Below, piece by piece: positions 38,543-48,054 of a DNA stretch of 64,000 bases. The DNA lies in contig NZ_JAGIOR010000001.1 in assembly GCF_017876795.1 (NCBI RefSeq), forward strand, positions 3,126,501 to 3,190,500. Reading direction: 5' to 3'. Position 1 is the first letter of the stretch. Each line of letters begins with the position of its first letter. This DNA is from Rhizobium leguminosarum. Lineage in GTDB: Bacteria > Pseudomonadota > Alphaproteobacteria > Rhizobiales > Rhizobiaceae. Below the pieces are notes generated by a model, which was given only the letters and a program-made list of their open reading frames with translations, searched no databases and was not told the origin of the DNA. The translations under genes and the position numbers were made by a program.

Positions 38543-38564
38543 TTGACTATTACGTAAAAGTCAA
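38543..38564. promoter_or_regulatory. Predicted MerR-type operator
   Basis: TTGAC (38543-38547) and GTCAA (38560-38564) are perfect inverted arms around TATTACGTAAAA. The palindrome lies 29 bp before the ATG of the MerR-family gene, so it is probably that regulator's own operator. The TTACGTAAA core resembles sites of LiuR-type MerR regulators of branched-chain amino acid breakdown. Confidence 0.6.
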
Positions 38565-38593
38565 TATTATTGCCGGTTCATGAGGGGGAACCC

Positions 38594-38986
38594 ATGCAGG
38601 TGAACAAATTTTATAGCATAACGGAGCTGACGCGCGAATTCGGGGTCTCGACGCGCACACTTCGCTTCTACGAAGACGAGGGACTGATTCATCCGGAGCG
38701 GCGAGGGCGCACCCGTCTCTTCCGCCAGGCCGACCGACGGCTCATCAGCGAAATTCTGCGCGGCCGGCGCATCGGCTTCACCATCGCGGAGATCCGCGAA
38801 ATCATCCAGGTCTACAAGGAGCCGCCGGGTGAACTCGGTCAATTGAAGCTGCTGATGAAGCGCGTCGACGAAAAGCGTGATGACCTGCGGCAGAAGCGCA
38901 AGGATATCGACGACACGCTGGTGGAACTCGACAATATCGAAGAGGCCTGCCTCGGCCGCCTCGCCGAAATCGGCGTCACCACCTGA
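38594..38986 (+). CDS. MerR-family transcriptional regulator
   Basis: The 130-residue protein has the N-terminal winged helix YSITELTREFGVSTRTLRFYEDEGLIHPERRGRTRLF, described here in pieces: YSITELTREFGV, TRTLRFYEDEGL and RGRTRLF. A helix-rich dimerisation tail follows (LMKRVDEKRDDLRQKRKDI, then LVELDNIEEAC). It resembles LiuR-type regulators, but its target genes are not next to it. ATG 38594 follows GAGGGGGAA. The palindrome just upstream suggests autoregulation. Confidence 0.92.
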   Translation: MQVNKFYSITELTREFGVSTRTLRFYEDEGLIHPERRGRTRLFRQADRRLISEILRGRRIGFTIAEIREIIQVYKEPPGELGQLKLLMKRVDEKRDDLRQKRKDIDDTLVELDNIEEACLGRLAEIGVTT

Positions 38987-38998
38987 GCGGAACGGGCC

Positions 38999-39988
38999 CT
39001 ATTCCGCCTCGGCGCTGCATTCGGCGGCGATCGTCTGCACCCGCTCGTCATTCTGTATATCGATCGCGCCGGCCTGCAGCGGCGTGAACAAAGCTTGAGC
39101 CTGCAATTTCTCCAGCGTGCACTGGCAGAAGCTGTGGCAGAGCGCTTCGCCCTGCTGCATGACGCAAGAGGCGTTGCATTGCCTTAGGTAAGTCGCGACC
39201 GGATCCGGCGCCTGCGGCGGGACGACGAGGGAAAGGCCGTAGGCGATGGCGATCAACACCGGCTGGTGGATGAGGTAGAAGGCAAGGCTGTGGCGGCCAA
39301 GCCTTGCCGGCCACCGGGAACCGGTGCCGATGGCGGCAAGCCGATGCAGCAGTCTGGTTCTGATGGCGATCGAGGCGAAACTCAGTCCAGCAAAAAAGGG
39401 TGTTGCCCAGGGAAACAGCGGCACGTAATCGTTGGACCGTTCCGGCATCACGGCAAGGCCGATCCAGGCGAGATATCTGGGATCGAAGAAGGATGAGCGA
39501 AGCAGACCGGGCGTGCCGAAATTATCGGTAAGCCAGGCGGCAAAGAGCGCCACAGTCGCGATCAGCGTGACGGCGAGCGGCAATCTCAAAAAAACGATGC
39601 CGATCAGCGTCAGCACCGCGATGCAATGCAGGATGCCGAAATAAATCCACTCGTTCGGCATGGCGATGCGCGTGGCGATCGAGATGGCGGCGGCTCCCGC
39701 GGCAATCATGGCGAAGCGTTTCCAGAAGGCGGGCCAGCGGACCTCGGGCTTGCTCGAGAGCACCAGGCTGATGCCGACGATGAAGATAAACGTCGTGGCG
39801 ATAGCCCGGGCATAGATCTTCAGCCAGCCGGTCTCTGCCGTGCCCGGCGCGAGATAGCCCATAAACTCCATGTCCCAGCTGAAATGATAGCTCGCCATGG
39901 CGATCAGCGCGAGACCGCGCGCCGTGTCCAATAGGCCGATACGCGGCGGCTTTACCGCCGCATCGGCTTGCGTTGCCGGCAATGTCAT
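38999..39988 (-). CDS. DUF1624 membrane protein (heparan-glucosaminide acetyltransferase-like)
   Basis: The 329-residue membrane protein has about eight to nine helices and the DUF1624 pattern: LLDTARGLALIAMASYHFSWDM at the start, FIFIVGISLVLS, and LGRHSLAFYLIHQPVLIAIAYG. This family is related to heparan-alpha-glucosaminide N-acetyltransferase; the bacterial substrate is unknown. A cysteine-rich C-terminal segment (CNASCVMQQGEALCHSFCQC) is unusual. ATG 39988 overlaps the stop of the DUF599 gene by one base, so the two are coupled. Confidence 0.87.
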   Translation of the reverse strand: MTLPATQADAAVKPPRIGLLDTARGLALIAMASYHFSWDMEFMGYLAPGTAETGWLKIYARAIATTFIFIVGISLVLSSKPEVRWPAFWKRFAMIAAGAAAISIATRIAMPNEWIYFGILHCIAVLTLIGIVFLRLPLAVTLIATVALFAAWLTDNFGTPGLLRSSFFDPRYLAWIGLAVMPERSNDYVPLFPWATPFFAGLSFASIAIRTRLLHRLAAIGTGSRWPARLGRHSLAFYLIHQPVLIAIAYGLSLVVPPQAPDPVATYLRQCNASCVMQQGEALCHSFCQCTLEKLQAQALFTPLQAGAIDIQNDERVQTIAAECSAEAE

Positions 39989-40752
39989 CAAAGTCCCTCG
40001 GGCAAATCACGTCCGTCGCTCGACGGCATGTCGCGGCCAAACGCGGAAAGGTGGAGATTCGATGGCGGGCCGGCGTCCATGATCGCCAGCCGCGCCTGCG
40101 AGAAGAATTGCCGCCGGGTCAGAACGAAGATGACGATCGCCGTCGTCAGCATGAAGACATAAGGGTTGATGAACCAGCCGAGATAACCGATCGACAGGAA
40201 GATTGCCCTGAGGCCTTCGTTGAAATTGCTGCCGGCAATGACATTCATGCGGATGACCCGTTCGGCGGCCCGCTCGGCAGCGATGACGTCGCGTTCGGTA
40301 TCGCGCAGCATCGGGATCGAGCCGAACAGGATGGTGCAGTAGTTGAATAACCGATAGGACCAGCCGAACTTGAAGAAGGCGTAGCCGAACAGGGCTGCCA
40401 GCCCGCCGACCTTCATCTCGAAGACAGCATGGCCGCCGTGCAAGACGAAGGGCAGGTCGGCGAAGACGGCGTCGACCTTCTCCGTCGCCCCGAGCAGCGC
40501 GAAGCAGCTGCCCAAGGCGAAGATCGAGGTCGAAGCGAAGAAGGCGGTGCCGTTCTGCAGGCCCGCCATGATCTGCGTGTCGATCATCTTCAGGTCGCGG
40601 CGCAGCGAGTTATAGATCCATTCGCGCCGCCGTTCGATCATCGCATGGGTGAGGCTGGTGCGTCCGAAGAAGGTGCGGCCATGCAGCAGCCAGGAATAGC
40701 CCATCCAGACGCAGGCAAAGAAGGCCAGAGCGATATAGTCCGCCGTCGTCAT
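39988..40752 (-). CDS. DUF599 membrane protein
   Basis: The 254-residue protein has four or five hydrophobic segments and matches DUF599: ADYIALAFFACVWMGYSWL at the start, RRREWIYNSLRRDLKMIDTQIMAGLQNGTAFFASTS-type (in parts), and NFNEGLRAIFLSIGYLGWFINPYVF. The function is unknown. ATG 40752 starts the family sequence. Translation is coupled to the DUF1624 gene downstream (TGATG). Confidence 0.88.
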   Translation of the reverse strand: MTTADYIALAFFACVWMGYSWLLHGRTFFGRTSLTHAMIERRREWIYNSLRRDLKMIDTQIMAGLQNGTAFFASTSIFALGSCFALLGATEKVDAVFADLPFVLHGGHAVFEMKVGGLAALFGYAFFKFGWSYRLFNYCTILFGSIPMLRDTERDVIAAERAAERVIRMNVIAGSNFNEGLRAIFLSIGYLGWFINPYVFMLTTAIVIFVLTRRQFFSQARLAIMDAGPPSNLHLSAFGRDMPSSDGRDLPEGL

Positions 40753-40946
40753 CAGTGATTCAGTCTCCGCATGAAGTGCGGCCACCTTACATATGCATCG
40801 AAATGCTGCAATGACTGGTAAGGCGGGCCTCATCGTTTTAGTGTTCAGCGGCAATGTCGCACCGGCTCCATGCGATGTCGGTGGCCCGCACGGATTGAAA
40901 GCCGGCATCGCTTAAGCTTGCATCCTCGTAATCAGAAGGCGCATCC

Positions 40947-42350
40947 ATGTTTCTCTCGGTATTCGATGTCTTCAAGATCGGTGTCGGGCCGTCGAGTTCG
41001 CACACGATGGGTCCGATGTCTGCCGCTAACCGGTTTCTCGACCTGATCCTGTCTGACGAATGGCCGCGCCCGTCATCGGGCGCACAGGTCGTCGCGATCA
41101 AGGTCAGCCTGCACGGTTCGCTTGCCCATACCGGCATCGGCCACGGCACCGGCAGGGCGGTCATTCTCGGCCTGATGGGCGAGGCGCCCGACAGCGTCGA
41201 TCCCGACCGAATGGACGGCATCGTCGATATGGTGGAGCGCACCGGCCGCATCACGCCGGAGGGGCATCCCGCCTATCAGTTTCAGCCGAAGACCGATCTG
41301 ATTTTCGACAAGAAGCAGCCGCTGCCCGGTCATGCCAACGGCATGGTCTTTTCCGCCTATGACAGGGACGGCCGGCTGCTCGTCAAGCGCATCTATTATT
41401 CGGTCGGCGGTGGCTTCGTCGTCACCGATACCGAGCTGGAGCAGATGCGGGCGAAGAAAAACGCGGCTGGCGGCACGCGCGTGCCCTATCCCTTCGCGAC
41501 TGCCAAGCAGATGCTCGAGATGGCGGAGCGCTCCGGGCTGTCGATCGCCCAGATGAAGCGGGCAAACGAGGAGAGCCAGCGCAGCCAGGAGGAGCTCGAT
41601 CAGGGGCTCGACCGCATCTGGGAAGCGATGCGCTCCTGTATCGAGCGCGGCCTCAAGGTTGAGGGCATCATGCCGGGCGGCCTCAACGTCAAGCGCCGCG
41701 CCCGCAGGATTCACGACAAGCTGGAGGAGGAGTGGCGCAGCAACCGCATCAACCCGCTGCTCGCCAATGACTGGCTGAGTGTCTATGCGATGGCCGTCAA
41801 CGAGGAGAATGCCGCCGGCGGGCGCGTCGTCACGGCGCCGACCAACGGTGCGGCCGGTGTCATCCCGGCGACGATCCGCTACTACGAGCATTTCCACGAG
41901 GACTGGGATCAGAACGGTATCCGCGATTACCTGCTGACGGCTGCGGCCATCGGCGGCATCATCAAGCACAACGCCTCGATCTCGGGCGCCGAGGTCGGCT
42001 GCCAGGGCGAAGTCGGCTCGGCAGCGGCAATGGCGGCCGCAGGCCTTGCCGCCGTCATGGGCGGGACGCCGGAGCAGATCGAGAACGCCGCCGAGATCGC
42101 GCTCGAACATCATCTCGGCATGACCTGCGATCCGGTTGCAGGTCTGGTGCAGGTTCCCTGCATCGAGCGCAACGCACTCGGCGCCGTCAAGGCGGTGACC
42201 GCGGCGTCACTCGCCGTCAAAGGCGACGGCCAGCACTTCGTGCCGCTCGATGCCTGTATCGAGACGATGCGCCAGACCGGCCACGACATGAGCGAAAAGT
42301 ACAAGGAAACGTCCACGGGCGGCCTTGCCGTCAATGTCGTCGAGTGCTGA
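40947..42350 (+). CDS. sdaA: L-serine ammonia-lyase (serine dehydratase), iron-sulfur type
   Basis: Deaminates serine to pyruvate using a 4Fe-4S cluster. The 467-residue single-chain enzyme has the beta domain first ([19 protein letters not shown]) and the catalytic alpha domain after residue 190 ([41 protein letters not shown] and [16 protein letters not shown], holding the cluster cysteines). It needs Fe-S clusters from machinery such as the suf operon here. ATG 40947 is the only sensible start. Confidence 0.96.
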
Positions 42351-42411
42351 GTTTGTGGACTCGGGATGCTTGGTGCTTGACGCCCGCCGCCAAAAGGATT
42401 TCAACGGCGGC

Positions 42412-42849
42412 ATGGCATTGCATCTCATCAAACTCTGCGTCGGCGCTGACTCGATAGACGATCTGCGCGAATGGGTAGCGGAACGCTCGCTGCGCGCCAT
42501 CGCCGCCGGGCTCGAGCCGCATTCGGTGCACACGACGCGCATGGTGCCGAAACGCATGGAGGAACTGCTTGACGGCGGCTCGCTCTATTGGGTGATCAAA
42601 GGCCAGGTGCAGGCGCGGCAGAAGCTGCTCGGCATCGAGACCTTCACCGACGGCGAGGGCATTTCGCGTTGCCGCCTGATGCTTGGCCCTGAGGTCATCG
42701 AGACGGCCGTGCAGCCGAAGCGTCCCTTCCAGGGCTGGCGGTATTACACCGAGGATGACGTGCCGCGCGACCTGATGAGCCTTGGCGCCGGCATTGTCGA
42801 AATGCCGGCGGACCTTCGCCGCGAGCTGACGGAACTTGGCCTGCTCTAG
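42412..42849 (+). CDS. DUF1489 family protein
   Basis: The 145-residue soluble protein has the DUF1489 pattern: MALHLIKLCVGADSIDDL at the start, HTTRMVPKRMEELLDGGSLYWVIKG, and RPFQGWRYYTEDDVPRDL. The function is unknown; the family is common in alphaproteobacteria. ATG 42412 starts the family sequence, 61 bp after sdaA. Its TAG stop (42847-42849) is formed by the first bases of the RIME-like repeat that follows, so the repeat has probably set the present end of the protein. Confidence 0.88.
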   Translation: MALHLIKLCVGADSIDDLREWVAERSLRAIAAGLEPHSVHTTRMVPKRMEELLDGGSLYWVIKGQVQARQKLLGIETFTDGEGISRCRLMLGPEVIETAVQPKRPFQGWRYYTEDDVPRDLMSLGAGIVEMPADLRRELTELGLL

Positions 42850-42959
42850 AACAGGATGATTTTAGGCCGGGTCGGCCTAAAATCTGAATCCTGTTCTACA
42901 TTATAGAGTTAGAGCATGATGTCATAAGAAAACCGCTCACACTTTTCGGCATCATGCTC
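42846..42959 (-). repeat. RIME-like palindromic repeat, copy 2
   Basis: The inverted copy of the element at 2453-2567, differing at only a few positions (such as TTATG in place of GGGCG in the first palindrome). Both palindromes are intact. It lies just after the DUF1489 gene and gives it its stop codon. Confidence 0.9.
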
Positions 42960-43013
42960 CAGAGCGCGTTTCCGACAATCAAAATCGATTCTCTGCAGGC
43001 GGACGTCTGCCGA

Positions 43014-43289
43014 TCAGCGCAGGCGCAGCTGCACCGGCACACTGCCGTCCTGCGAGGTCACATGCAGATGGATGCGAGCTTCGGGCTGGGAATAGCGCCA
43101 GGCGCGGGCGCCATGGCTCAGCAGCAGATTGATGAGATCGCGGGTCTTCGGAGACTTCGCCTTCGGCCGTGGCAGGCCCATTTCGGCCAGCCGCAACGCA
43201 GCCTCGTGCAACGGATGCAGCGATGAGCGCCCCTTGGCCGGCATGCGGCCGTCTGAAGGCATTCCCGGAACATTCTCATTGATTGCCAT
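43014..43289 (-). CDS. Small hypothetical protein
   Basis: The 91-residue frame starts at ATG 43289 (MAINENVPGMPSDGR) and ends VPVQLRLR. It is basic, with LHPLHEAALRLAEMGLPRPKAKSPKTRDLINLLLSHGARAW-type helices in the middle (given in part). There is no signal peptide, membrane segment or known domain. It reads toward the repeat at 42846. Codon use matches neighbours; I consider it a probable gene. Confidence 0.6.
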   Translation of the reverse strand: MAINENVPGMPSDGRMPAKGRSSLHPLHEAALRLAEMGLPRPKAKSPKTRDLINLLLSHGARAWRYSQPEARIHLHVTSQDGSVPVQLRLR

Positions 43290-43402
43290 TGTTTTCCCCG
43301 TACGCAACACTGATCGAGTTCAAGAATGGTGGCCGGATACGCAAACACCGATTCCGGCCGTTACCGATGCCGCCGACCATCTTGCAGGCAGCATCGAATT
43401 AC

Positions 43403-44989
43403 TCATTGGGCAGCCGCCCAGCACTTGATGCCGGCCTTCTTCAAGGCCTTGCAGGCATTGACCGCATCACGCTGGTCGTCGAAACCACCGAAGCGGGCGC
43501 GATAGAGCTGGTCACCGCCGGCCGCATAGGCGACTGCGAAAGGCTTTGCCGAGGCCAATGCCTTGCCGCCCTTGCTCTTGGCGCTCTCCAGAAGATCCAT
43601 GGCCATCTGCCGGCTCGGCGAGACGCCGACCTGCACGACCCAGCCGGCCGGGCCATTGTCGGTTGAAGCGGCACTGGTCGAGGTCGGGGTGGTCGAAGCG
43701 GTGGTGACATTATCGACCGCCGTATCGCCCTGTTCCGGCTGGATGGCAGTGGGTGCCGGTTTCGGCACGGCGAGCGATGCCTGTTGCTTGAAGGTCGTGG
43801 TCTTGACCTTGGTCGGCGCCGGCATAGGCTGAGCTACCAGCGGGTTGTCGGACTTCGACCCAGCGGTCTCGGTATAGGCGACCTCGGTCTCGGCGACCTG
43901 ATAACGCGCGTCCGGCAGCGGGCCCTTGTGCGGCAGGCTGAGATCGGCGACGGCGGCCGAAACCGGCGGCTGCGCTGCGGTGATCGCCTTGGCCATTTGC
44001 AGCTGGGCCTTCTGCTGGGTCTTCTGCGGCATGACCGCAGCAGGTGTCTCGATCATCGCCGGGGCAGGGGCCGCATCTGCGATCAGCGCCGACGATCCGC
44101 CGCGGCTCGATGCCTTCGGCAGGTAGGTGGCGATCAGGTTGCGCATCTGGGTATCGCGGGCAGGCGTCGAGGCGCCGCCGAGCACGACACCGACGATCGA
44201 CTTGCCGTCCACCTGCACCGAGCTGACCAGATTGAAGCCGGCGGCGCGGGTGTAACCGGTCTTGATGCCGTCGACGCCACGCACCGAACCGACCAGGCGG
44301 TTGTGGCTGCGGATCGTGCGGGTGCCGAACTTGAAGGCGCGGGTGGAGAAATAGCCGTAATATTGCGGGAAATGCTGGCGAAGAGCGATGCCGAGGCGGG
44401 CCTGATCGCGCGCCGTCGTCATCTGCGCGGTATTCGGCAGGCCGTTGGCATTGCGATAGGTGGTGCGTGTCATGCCGAGCGCATGCGCCTTGGCGGTCAT
44501 CAGCTGGGCGAAACGATCCTCGCTGCCGCCGCCGAGCATTTCGCCGAGCGCGGTTGCGGCATCATTGGCCGACAGGGTGACGAGGCCGAGAATGCCTTGC
44601 TCGACGGTGATCGTACCGCCGGCGCGAACGCCGAGCTTGGTCGGGGCCTGGGCCGCCGCATGGGCGGAGAAGGGAACCGGCGTATCGAGACGAATACGAC
44701 CTTGCTCCAGCGCCTCGAAGGTCATGTAGATGGTCATCATCTTGGTCAGCGAGGCGGGGTATTGCAGCCGGTCGGCATTCTCGCTGTAGAGAACGTTGCC
44801 GGCCTTGGCGTCGACGACGATGCCTGCATATTTCGAATTCGCCGCTTCAGCTTCGGCGCTTACCGAATCGACCAGGATGATCGTGACGGCCACCGAAAGG
44901 ATCGCCAGCAGCTTGGCGAAAAAGCTGCCGGATCGGGACGATGATACGGGGGAGACTGACCTTGACACTATTCCACTCTTCGCTTGCAT
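43403..44989 (-). CDS. D-alanyl-D-alanine carboxypeptidase with C-terminal SPOR domain
   Basis: Trims pentapeptide stems of peptidoglycan in the periplasm. The 528-residue protein has an N-terminal signal/anchor (about 22-45) and an S11 peptidase domain with all three motifs: S80-L-T-K83, S140-A-N142 and K243-T-G245. A long proline- and alanine-rich linker (about 320-445) leads to a C-terminal SPOR domain (GWVVQVGVSPSRQMAMDLLES, then YRARFGGFDDQRDAVNACKAL). SPOR domains bind denuded glycan at the septum, so it likely acts in division. ATG 44989 starts the signal region. Confidence 0.94.
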   Translation of the reverse strand: MQAKSGIVSRSVSPVSSSRSGSFFAKLLAILSVAVTIILVDSVSAEAEAANSKYAGIVVDAKAGNVLYSENADRLQYPASLTKMMTIYMTFEALEQGRIRLDTPVPFSAHAAAQAPTKLGVRAGGTITVEQGILGLVTLSANDAATALGEMLGGGSEDRFAQLMTAKAHALGMTRTTYRNANGLPNTAQMTTARDQARLGIALRQHFPQYYGYFSTRAFKFGTRTIRSHNRLVGSVRGVDGIKTGYTRAAGFNLVSSVQVDGKSIVGVVLGGASTPARDTQMRNLIATYLPKASSRGGSSALIADAAPAPAMIETPAAVMPQKTQQKAQLQMAKAITAAQPPVSAAVADLSLPHKGPLPDARYQVAETEVAYTETAGSKSDNPLVAQPMPAPTKVKTTTFKQQASLAVPKPAPTAIQPEQGDTAVDNVTTASTTPTSTSAASTDNGPAGWVVQVGVSPSRQMAMDLLESAKSKGGKALASAKPFAVAYAAGGDQLYRARFGGFDDQRDAVNACKALKKAGIKCWAAAQ

Positions 44990-45123
44990 TTCAGATATTT
45001 GGCACTTCAACCATCGGCAGGAACCGCACACCTCCCGCCGTACAGCCCGTCTTCAAAATCTACCGATTGGGCGTTACCAATCCGTTTATGATGAATCGTT
45101 TATTTCGCTGTCCGGGGAGCATT

Positions 45124-45870
45124 TTAGGGACTTGTCGCAGAACGGTTCACAAGACGCGCTTCCACAAAGGTGCGGATAGCGGCATCAATATGTTCCCAGT
45201 CGTCGAGATGGCTGCTTGAGAAGCGGTAGAGAACGCTGAGATCCTTGCCGACCTTGATATCGCGCTGACAATCCCCGCTCGCCGCCTTGTCCGGTGCGGA
45301 AGGCAACAGGCAGCGCACGACGTAATCCGGCCCGCCCTTGACGGGCGCCGTCAGCAGTACCTCGTCGCCGTAACCAGCGTCGGCGCGAAGGCGGTGCACA
45401 GCCAAGCCGTCGCGGAAGGGCTCGGAAGGTCCTTCGAGCAGGTGCGAATAGATCGGCTCCAGGCGCCCGGACATGTCGCGCGACATGGTACTCTGGGTAA
45501 TCTGCAGGAAGATCAGGCCGGAGGATTGGGCGATATCGTCGAATCGAAGGTGGTTTTCCTTGCCGTAGCCCTGCATATCAGGCCAGGCGAGATAGAGATC
45601 GACACGCTCGGCCGCACCGTCGTGCCTTTGACTGGGGAAGCGGATGGCATTCTCGGGGAATTTCACGGTGTCGCGGCCGATGGCCAGCGTGATCTCGACT
45701 GTACTGTCGGTGTTGCCGGCAAGCGAGATATGCCGGCCGAACCAACGGCCGCCGATGCTGATGGCAACGGTGAGGACCGCAAGAATCGCAATCACCGCCA
45801 TCGTGCGGATGAGGAAGCCCATGGAAAAAAGCGGCTGCTCGTCGGATGCGCTGTACGCGGCGTGGCTCAT
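45124..45870 (-). CDS. Single-pass membrane protein of unknown function
   Basis: The 248-residue product has a short cytosolic tail, one transmembrane helix at about residues 17-41 (FLIRTMAVIAILAVLTVAISI) and a periplasmic domain of about 205 residues with a cysteine pair (VVRCLLPS, SGDCQRDI). I recognise no family. It lies upstream of the D-Ala-D-Ala carboxypeptidase gene on the same strand, but 134 bp separate them. ATG 45870 (MSHAAYSA) is used. Confidence 0.78.
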   Translation of the reverse strand: MSHAAYSASDEQPLFSMGFLIRTMAVIAILAVLTVAISIGGRWFGRHISLAGNTDSTVEITLAIGRDTVKFPENAIRFPSQRHDGAAERVDLYLAWPDMQGYGKENHLRFDDIAQSSGLIFLQITQSTMSRDMSGRLEPIYSHLLEGPSEPFRDGLAVHRLRADAGYGDEVLLTAPVKGGPDYVVRCLLPSAPDKAASGDCQRDIKVGKDLSVLYRFSSSHLDDWEHIDAAIRTFVEARLVNRSATSP

Positions 45871-46018
45871 GGCGGTTCTTCGTGTTTCGGTCCGCCGCAG
45901 GAGGAACATGAGCCGCCGGTGCCGATGATGAGTCTGATCGGCATGATCGGACCGGCACGGTTAACAATTCGCTAAGATTTCAGGGGTGTGGGTCGACTGG
46001 GGACGAATGCCTGTCCCA

Positions 46019-46057
46019 AAAAAGAGCGAGCCGTTCCCGGGACAGCGGGAACGGCTC
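46019..46057 (-). terminator. Rho-independent terminator of the cysteine peptidase gene
   Basis: On the minus strand GAGCCGTTCCC (46057-46047) pairs with GGGAACGGCTC (46038-46028), followed by GCTCTTTTT. It lies 53 bp after the stop of the gene at 46110. Confidence 0.88.
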
Positions 46058-46109
46058 TTGGGCGCCGGTCGGGACGGGATGCGGGGACTGACCGGGCCGC
46101 AGGCTGTTC

Positions 46110-46715
46110 TTACTTGACGCTACCAACCGCGACAGTGCGGCCGTCCTGGAGCTTCGACCAGCGGGCCGGATCGTCGGCGGACTGACGCTTCAGGTAGGTG
46201 TATTCGGTATCCGACCACAGCAGCACCTTGTTGCGCATGTTGTCGAGAATGAAATCGCCGTGATCGGTGCGGACCGTCAGCACGGCATGGCCTTCGCCGT
46301 TCGGCTGCAGCACGACGGTGATCAGCGTGTCGGATGGCGAGAATCCGTCTTCTATCAGCATCTTGCGCTTCAGCAGGGCATAATCCTCACAATCGCCGAC
46401 GGTTGTGGGATAGGCCCAGCGCTCTTCGACGCCGTAGATCTGTTCATCCGTCTCCGGCTGGATCGTCGAATTGACGGTGTAATTGACCTTGAGAATTTCC
46501 TTCCAGCGATCCTCGGTGAGGATGGTTGGCCCAGCATCGCCACCGGCATAGGCGCATTCGGTTGGATTCGCCTTGCAGAATTCGTAATGTCCGATCGGCG
46601 GGCTGGCATTGCCTGCCAGGGCCATGCTGGCGGGCATCGCCTGTCCCGAACCCGCCATTGCCATCATGAGGGCACCGGCCAGAAGGCCGCCTTTCAGGAT
46701 GTTTGCAGTTGTCAT
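46110..46715 (-). CDS. Transglutaminase-like cysteine peptidase (BTLCP), exported
   Basis: The 201-residue protein has a signal peptide (about 1-26, ending GSGQA) and the catalytic triad of bacterial transglutaminase-like cysteine proteinases: C109 in VGDCEDYALLKRKML, H143 in EGHAVLTV and D158 in FILDNM. Family members (LapG type) cleave surface adhesins under c-di-GMP control in some bacteria; here no LapD gene is adjacent, so the substrate is open. ATG 46715 is used. A terminator follows. Confidence 0.9.
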   Translation of the reverse strand: MTTANILKGGLLAGALMMAMAGSGQAMPASMALAGNASPPIGHYEFCKANPTECAYAGGDAGPTILTEDRWKEILKVNYTVNSTIQPETDEQIYGVEERWAYPTTVGDCEDYALLKRKMLIEDGFSPSDTLITVVLQPNGEGHAVLTVRTDHGDFILDNMRNKVLLWSDTEYTYLKRQSADDPARWSKLQDGRTVAVGSVK

Positions 46716-47079
46716 TGCCGTCTCCCCGTAAGTTGAGGCGACAATGACACGGACGTTTTTATCTCACGCAAAATTACGTAATAGAATTATAGGCTTAGTT
46801 GATTCAAATGCCGATAAAATCTGACTAAAAACAAACTCGAATGCGCATAAAATTCGACGCGCATTTGTCTCGAATTCGATTAAAATTGTAATTCCTGCAA
46901 CAAGGCTTTCGCCCGCGAAAAGGTTGCGTTACCGTCCTGGCGTTAACGATTTTCGTTGAGCCGGATAAATGCCGGCTGCGGTTCGGCGCTGCGCGGCAGG
47001 CTGGCGATGCAGCCGGAATCGGCCGATTCGGCCCGTGCAAAGCGGACTATCGCTCGGATTTCAGATTTCGGCGGCAAAA
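46716..47079. other. AT-rich intergenic region
   Basis: This 364-bp stretch has no credible gene. Positions 46750-46910 are unusually AT-rich for this genome and probably hold the promoter of the cysteine peptidase gene (minus strand). The rest lies just beyond the stop of the proline iminopeptidase gene, and I see no strong terminator in it. Confidence 0.55.
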
Positions 47080-48054
47080 TTATTTTTGCGGGGAATCCCG
47101 AAATCGGTCGGTAGCGGCGACGATCGCTGCGCTCATATCGGGATTTGCGGTGGAGTGGGACGCATGCGGAAGGATTTGGAGCTCGCTTTGCGGCCAGGCG
47201 CGTGCCAGGTCCCAGGCGGTGGCAAGCGGCGCTTCGATGTCGAACCTTCCCTGCAGCAGGATACCGGGTATGCCGGCGAGCCGCCCGGCATTCCTCAAAA
47301 GTTGGCCGTCTTCCAGCCAGGCGCCGTTGGCGAAATAGTGGGTGATGATGCGAGCCCGCGTCAGCAGATAGGCCGGATCGGCCCAGCGGCGCGGCAGGCC
47401 TTTGGGGTCGGCGAGCAGGATCGAGGCCGCTTCCCAATCATGCCAGTCGTGCGCCGCCCTCAGCCGCGTTTCCGGGTTGGGATCATTGAGGAGACGATGA
47501 TAGGCGGCCACTATGTCGTCATCTTGTTGCCGGCTGTCTGCGGGGACCGCCTGGCGGAAACGGTGCCATTCTTCCGGAAAGAGCGGCGCCATGCCGCGAT
47601 AGAGCCAGTCGACTTCCGAGCGCCTTGTGGTGGTCACGCCTGACAGGACGATCGCCGTGACGCGCTGCGGATGGGTTTCGGCATAGGTAAGCGCCAGCGT
47701 CGAGCCCCAGGAATTGCCGAATAGGAGCCAGGTGTCGATGCCGAAGAAGAGCCGCAGCCGCTCCATATCGGCGACGAGGTGCCAGGTCGTGTTGAGGGAG
47801 AGATCGGTCTCGGGATCGGCAGCGCTCGGCAGACTGCGGCCGCAATTGCGCTGATCGAACAGAATGATCCGGTAGGCATCGGGATCGAATTGGCGCCGCG
47901 CCGTCGTCGAACAGCCGGAGCCCGGCCCGCCATGCAGCACCAGCGCGGGTCGGCCCGCCGGATTGCCGCAGGCTTCCCAATAGATCAGATTCCCATCGCC
48001 CGTGTCGAGCAGGCCACCATCATAGGGTTCGACTTCCGGATAGAGAGCTGCCAT
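47080..48054 (-). CDS. pip: Proline iminopeptidase
   Basis: Removes N-terminal proline from peptides in the cytoplasm. The 324-residue alpha/beta hydrolase has HGGPGSGC (41-48, oxyanion), FDQRNCGRS (family mark), the nucleophile elbow GNSWGSTL with S115, and the C-terminal DIEAPLATAWDLARAWP with the acid and HASHST with the histidine. ATG 48054 gives the family start. Length and motifs are those of S33 proline iminopeptidases. Confidence 0.94.
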   Translation of the reverse strand: MAALYPEVEPYDGGLLDTGDGNLIYWEACGNPAGRPALVLHGGPGSGCSTTARRQFDPDAYRIILFDQRNCGRSLPSAADPETDLSLNTTWHLVADMERLRLFFGIDTWLLFGNSWGSTLALTYAETHPQRVTAIVLSGVTTTRRSEVDWLYRGMAPLFPEEWHRFRQAVPADSRQQDDDIVAAYHRLLNDPNPETRLRAAHDWHDWEAASILLADPKGLPRRWADPAYLLTRARIITHYFANGAWLEDGQLLRNAGRLAGIPGILLQGRFDIEAPLATAWDLARAWPQSELQILPHASHSTANPDMSAAIVAATDRFRDSPQK

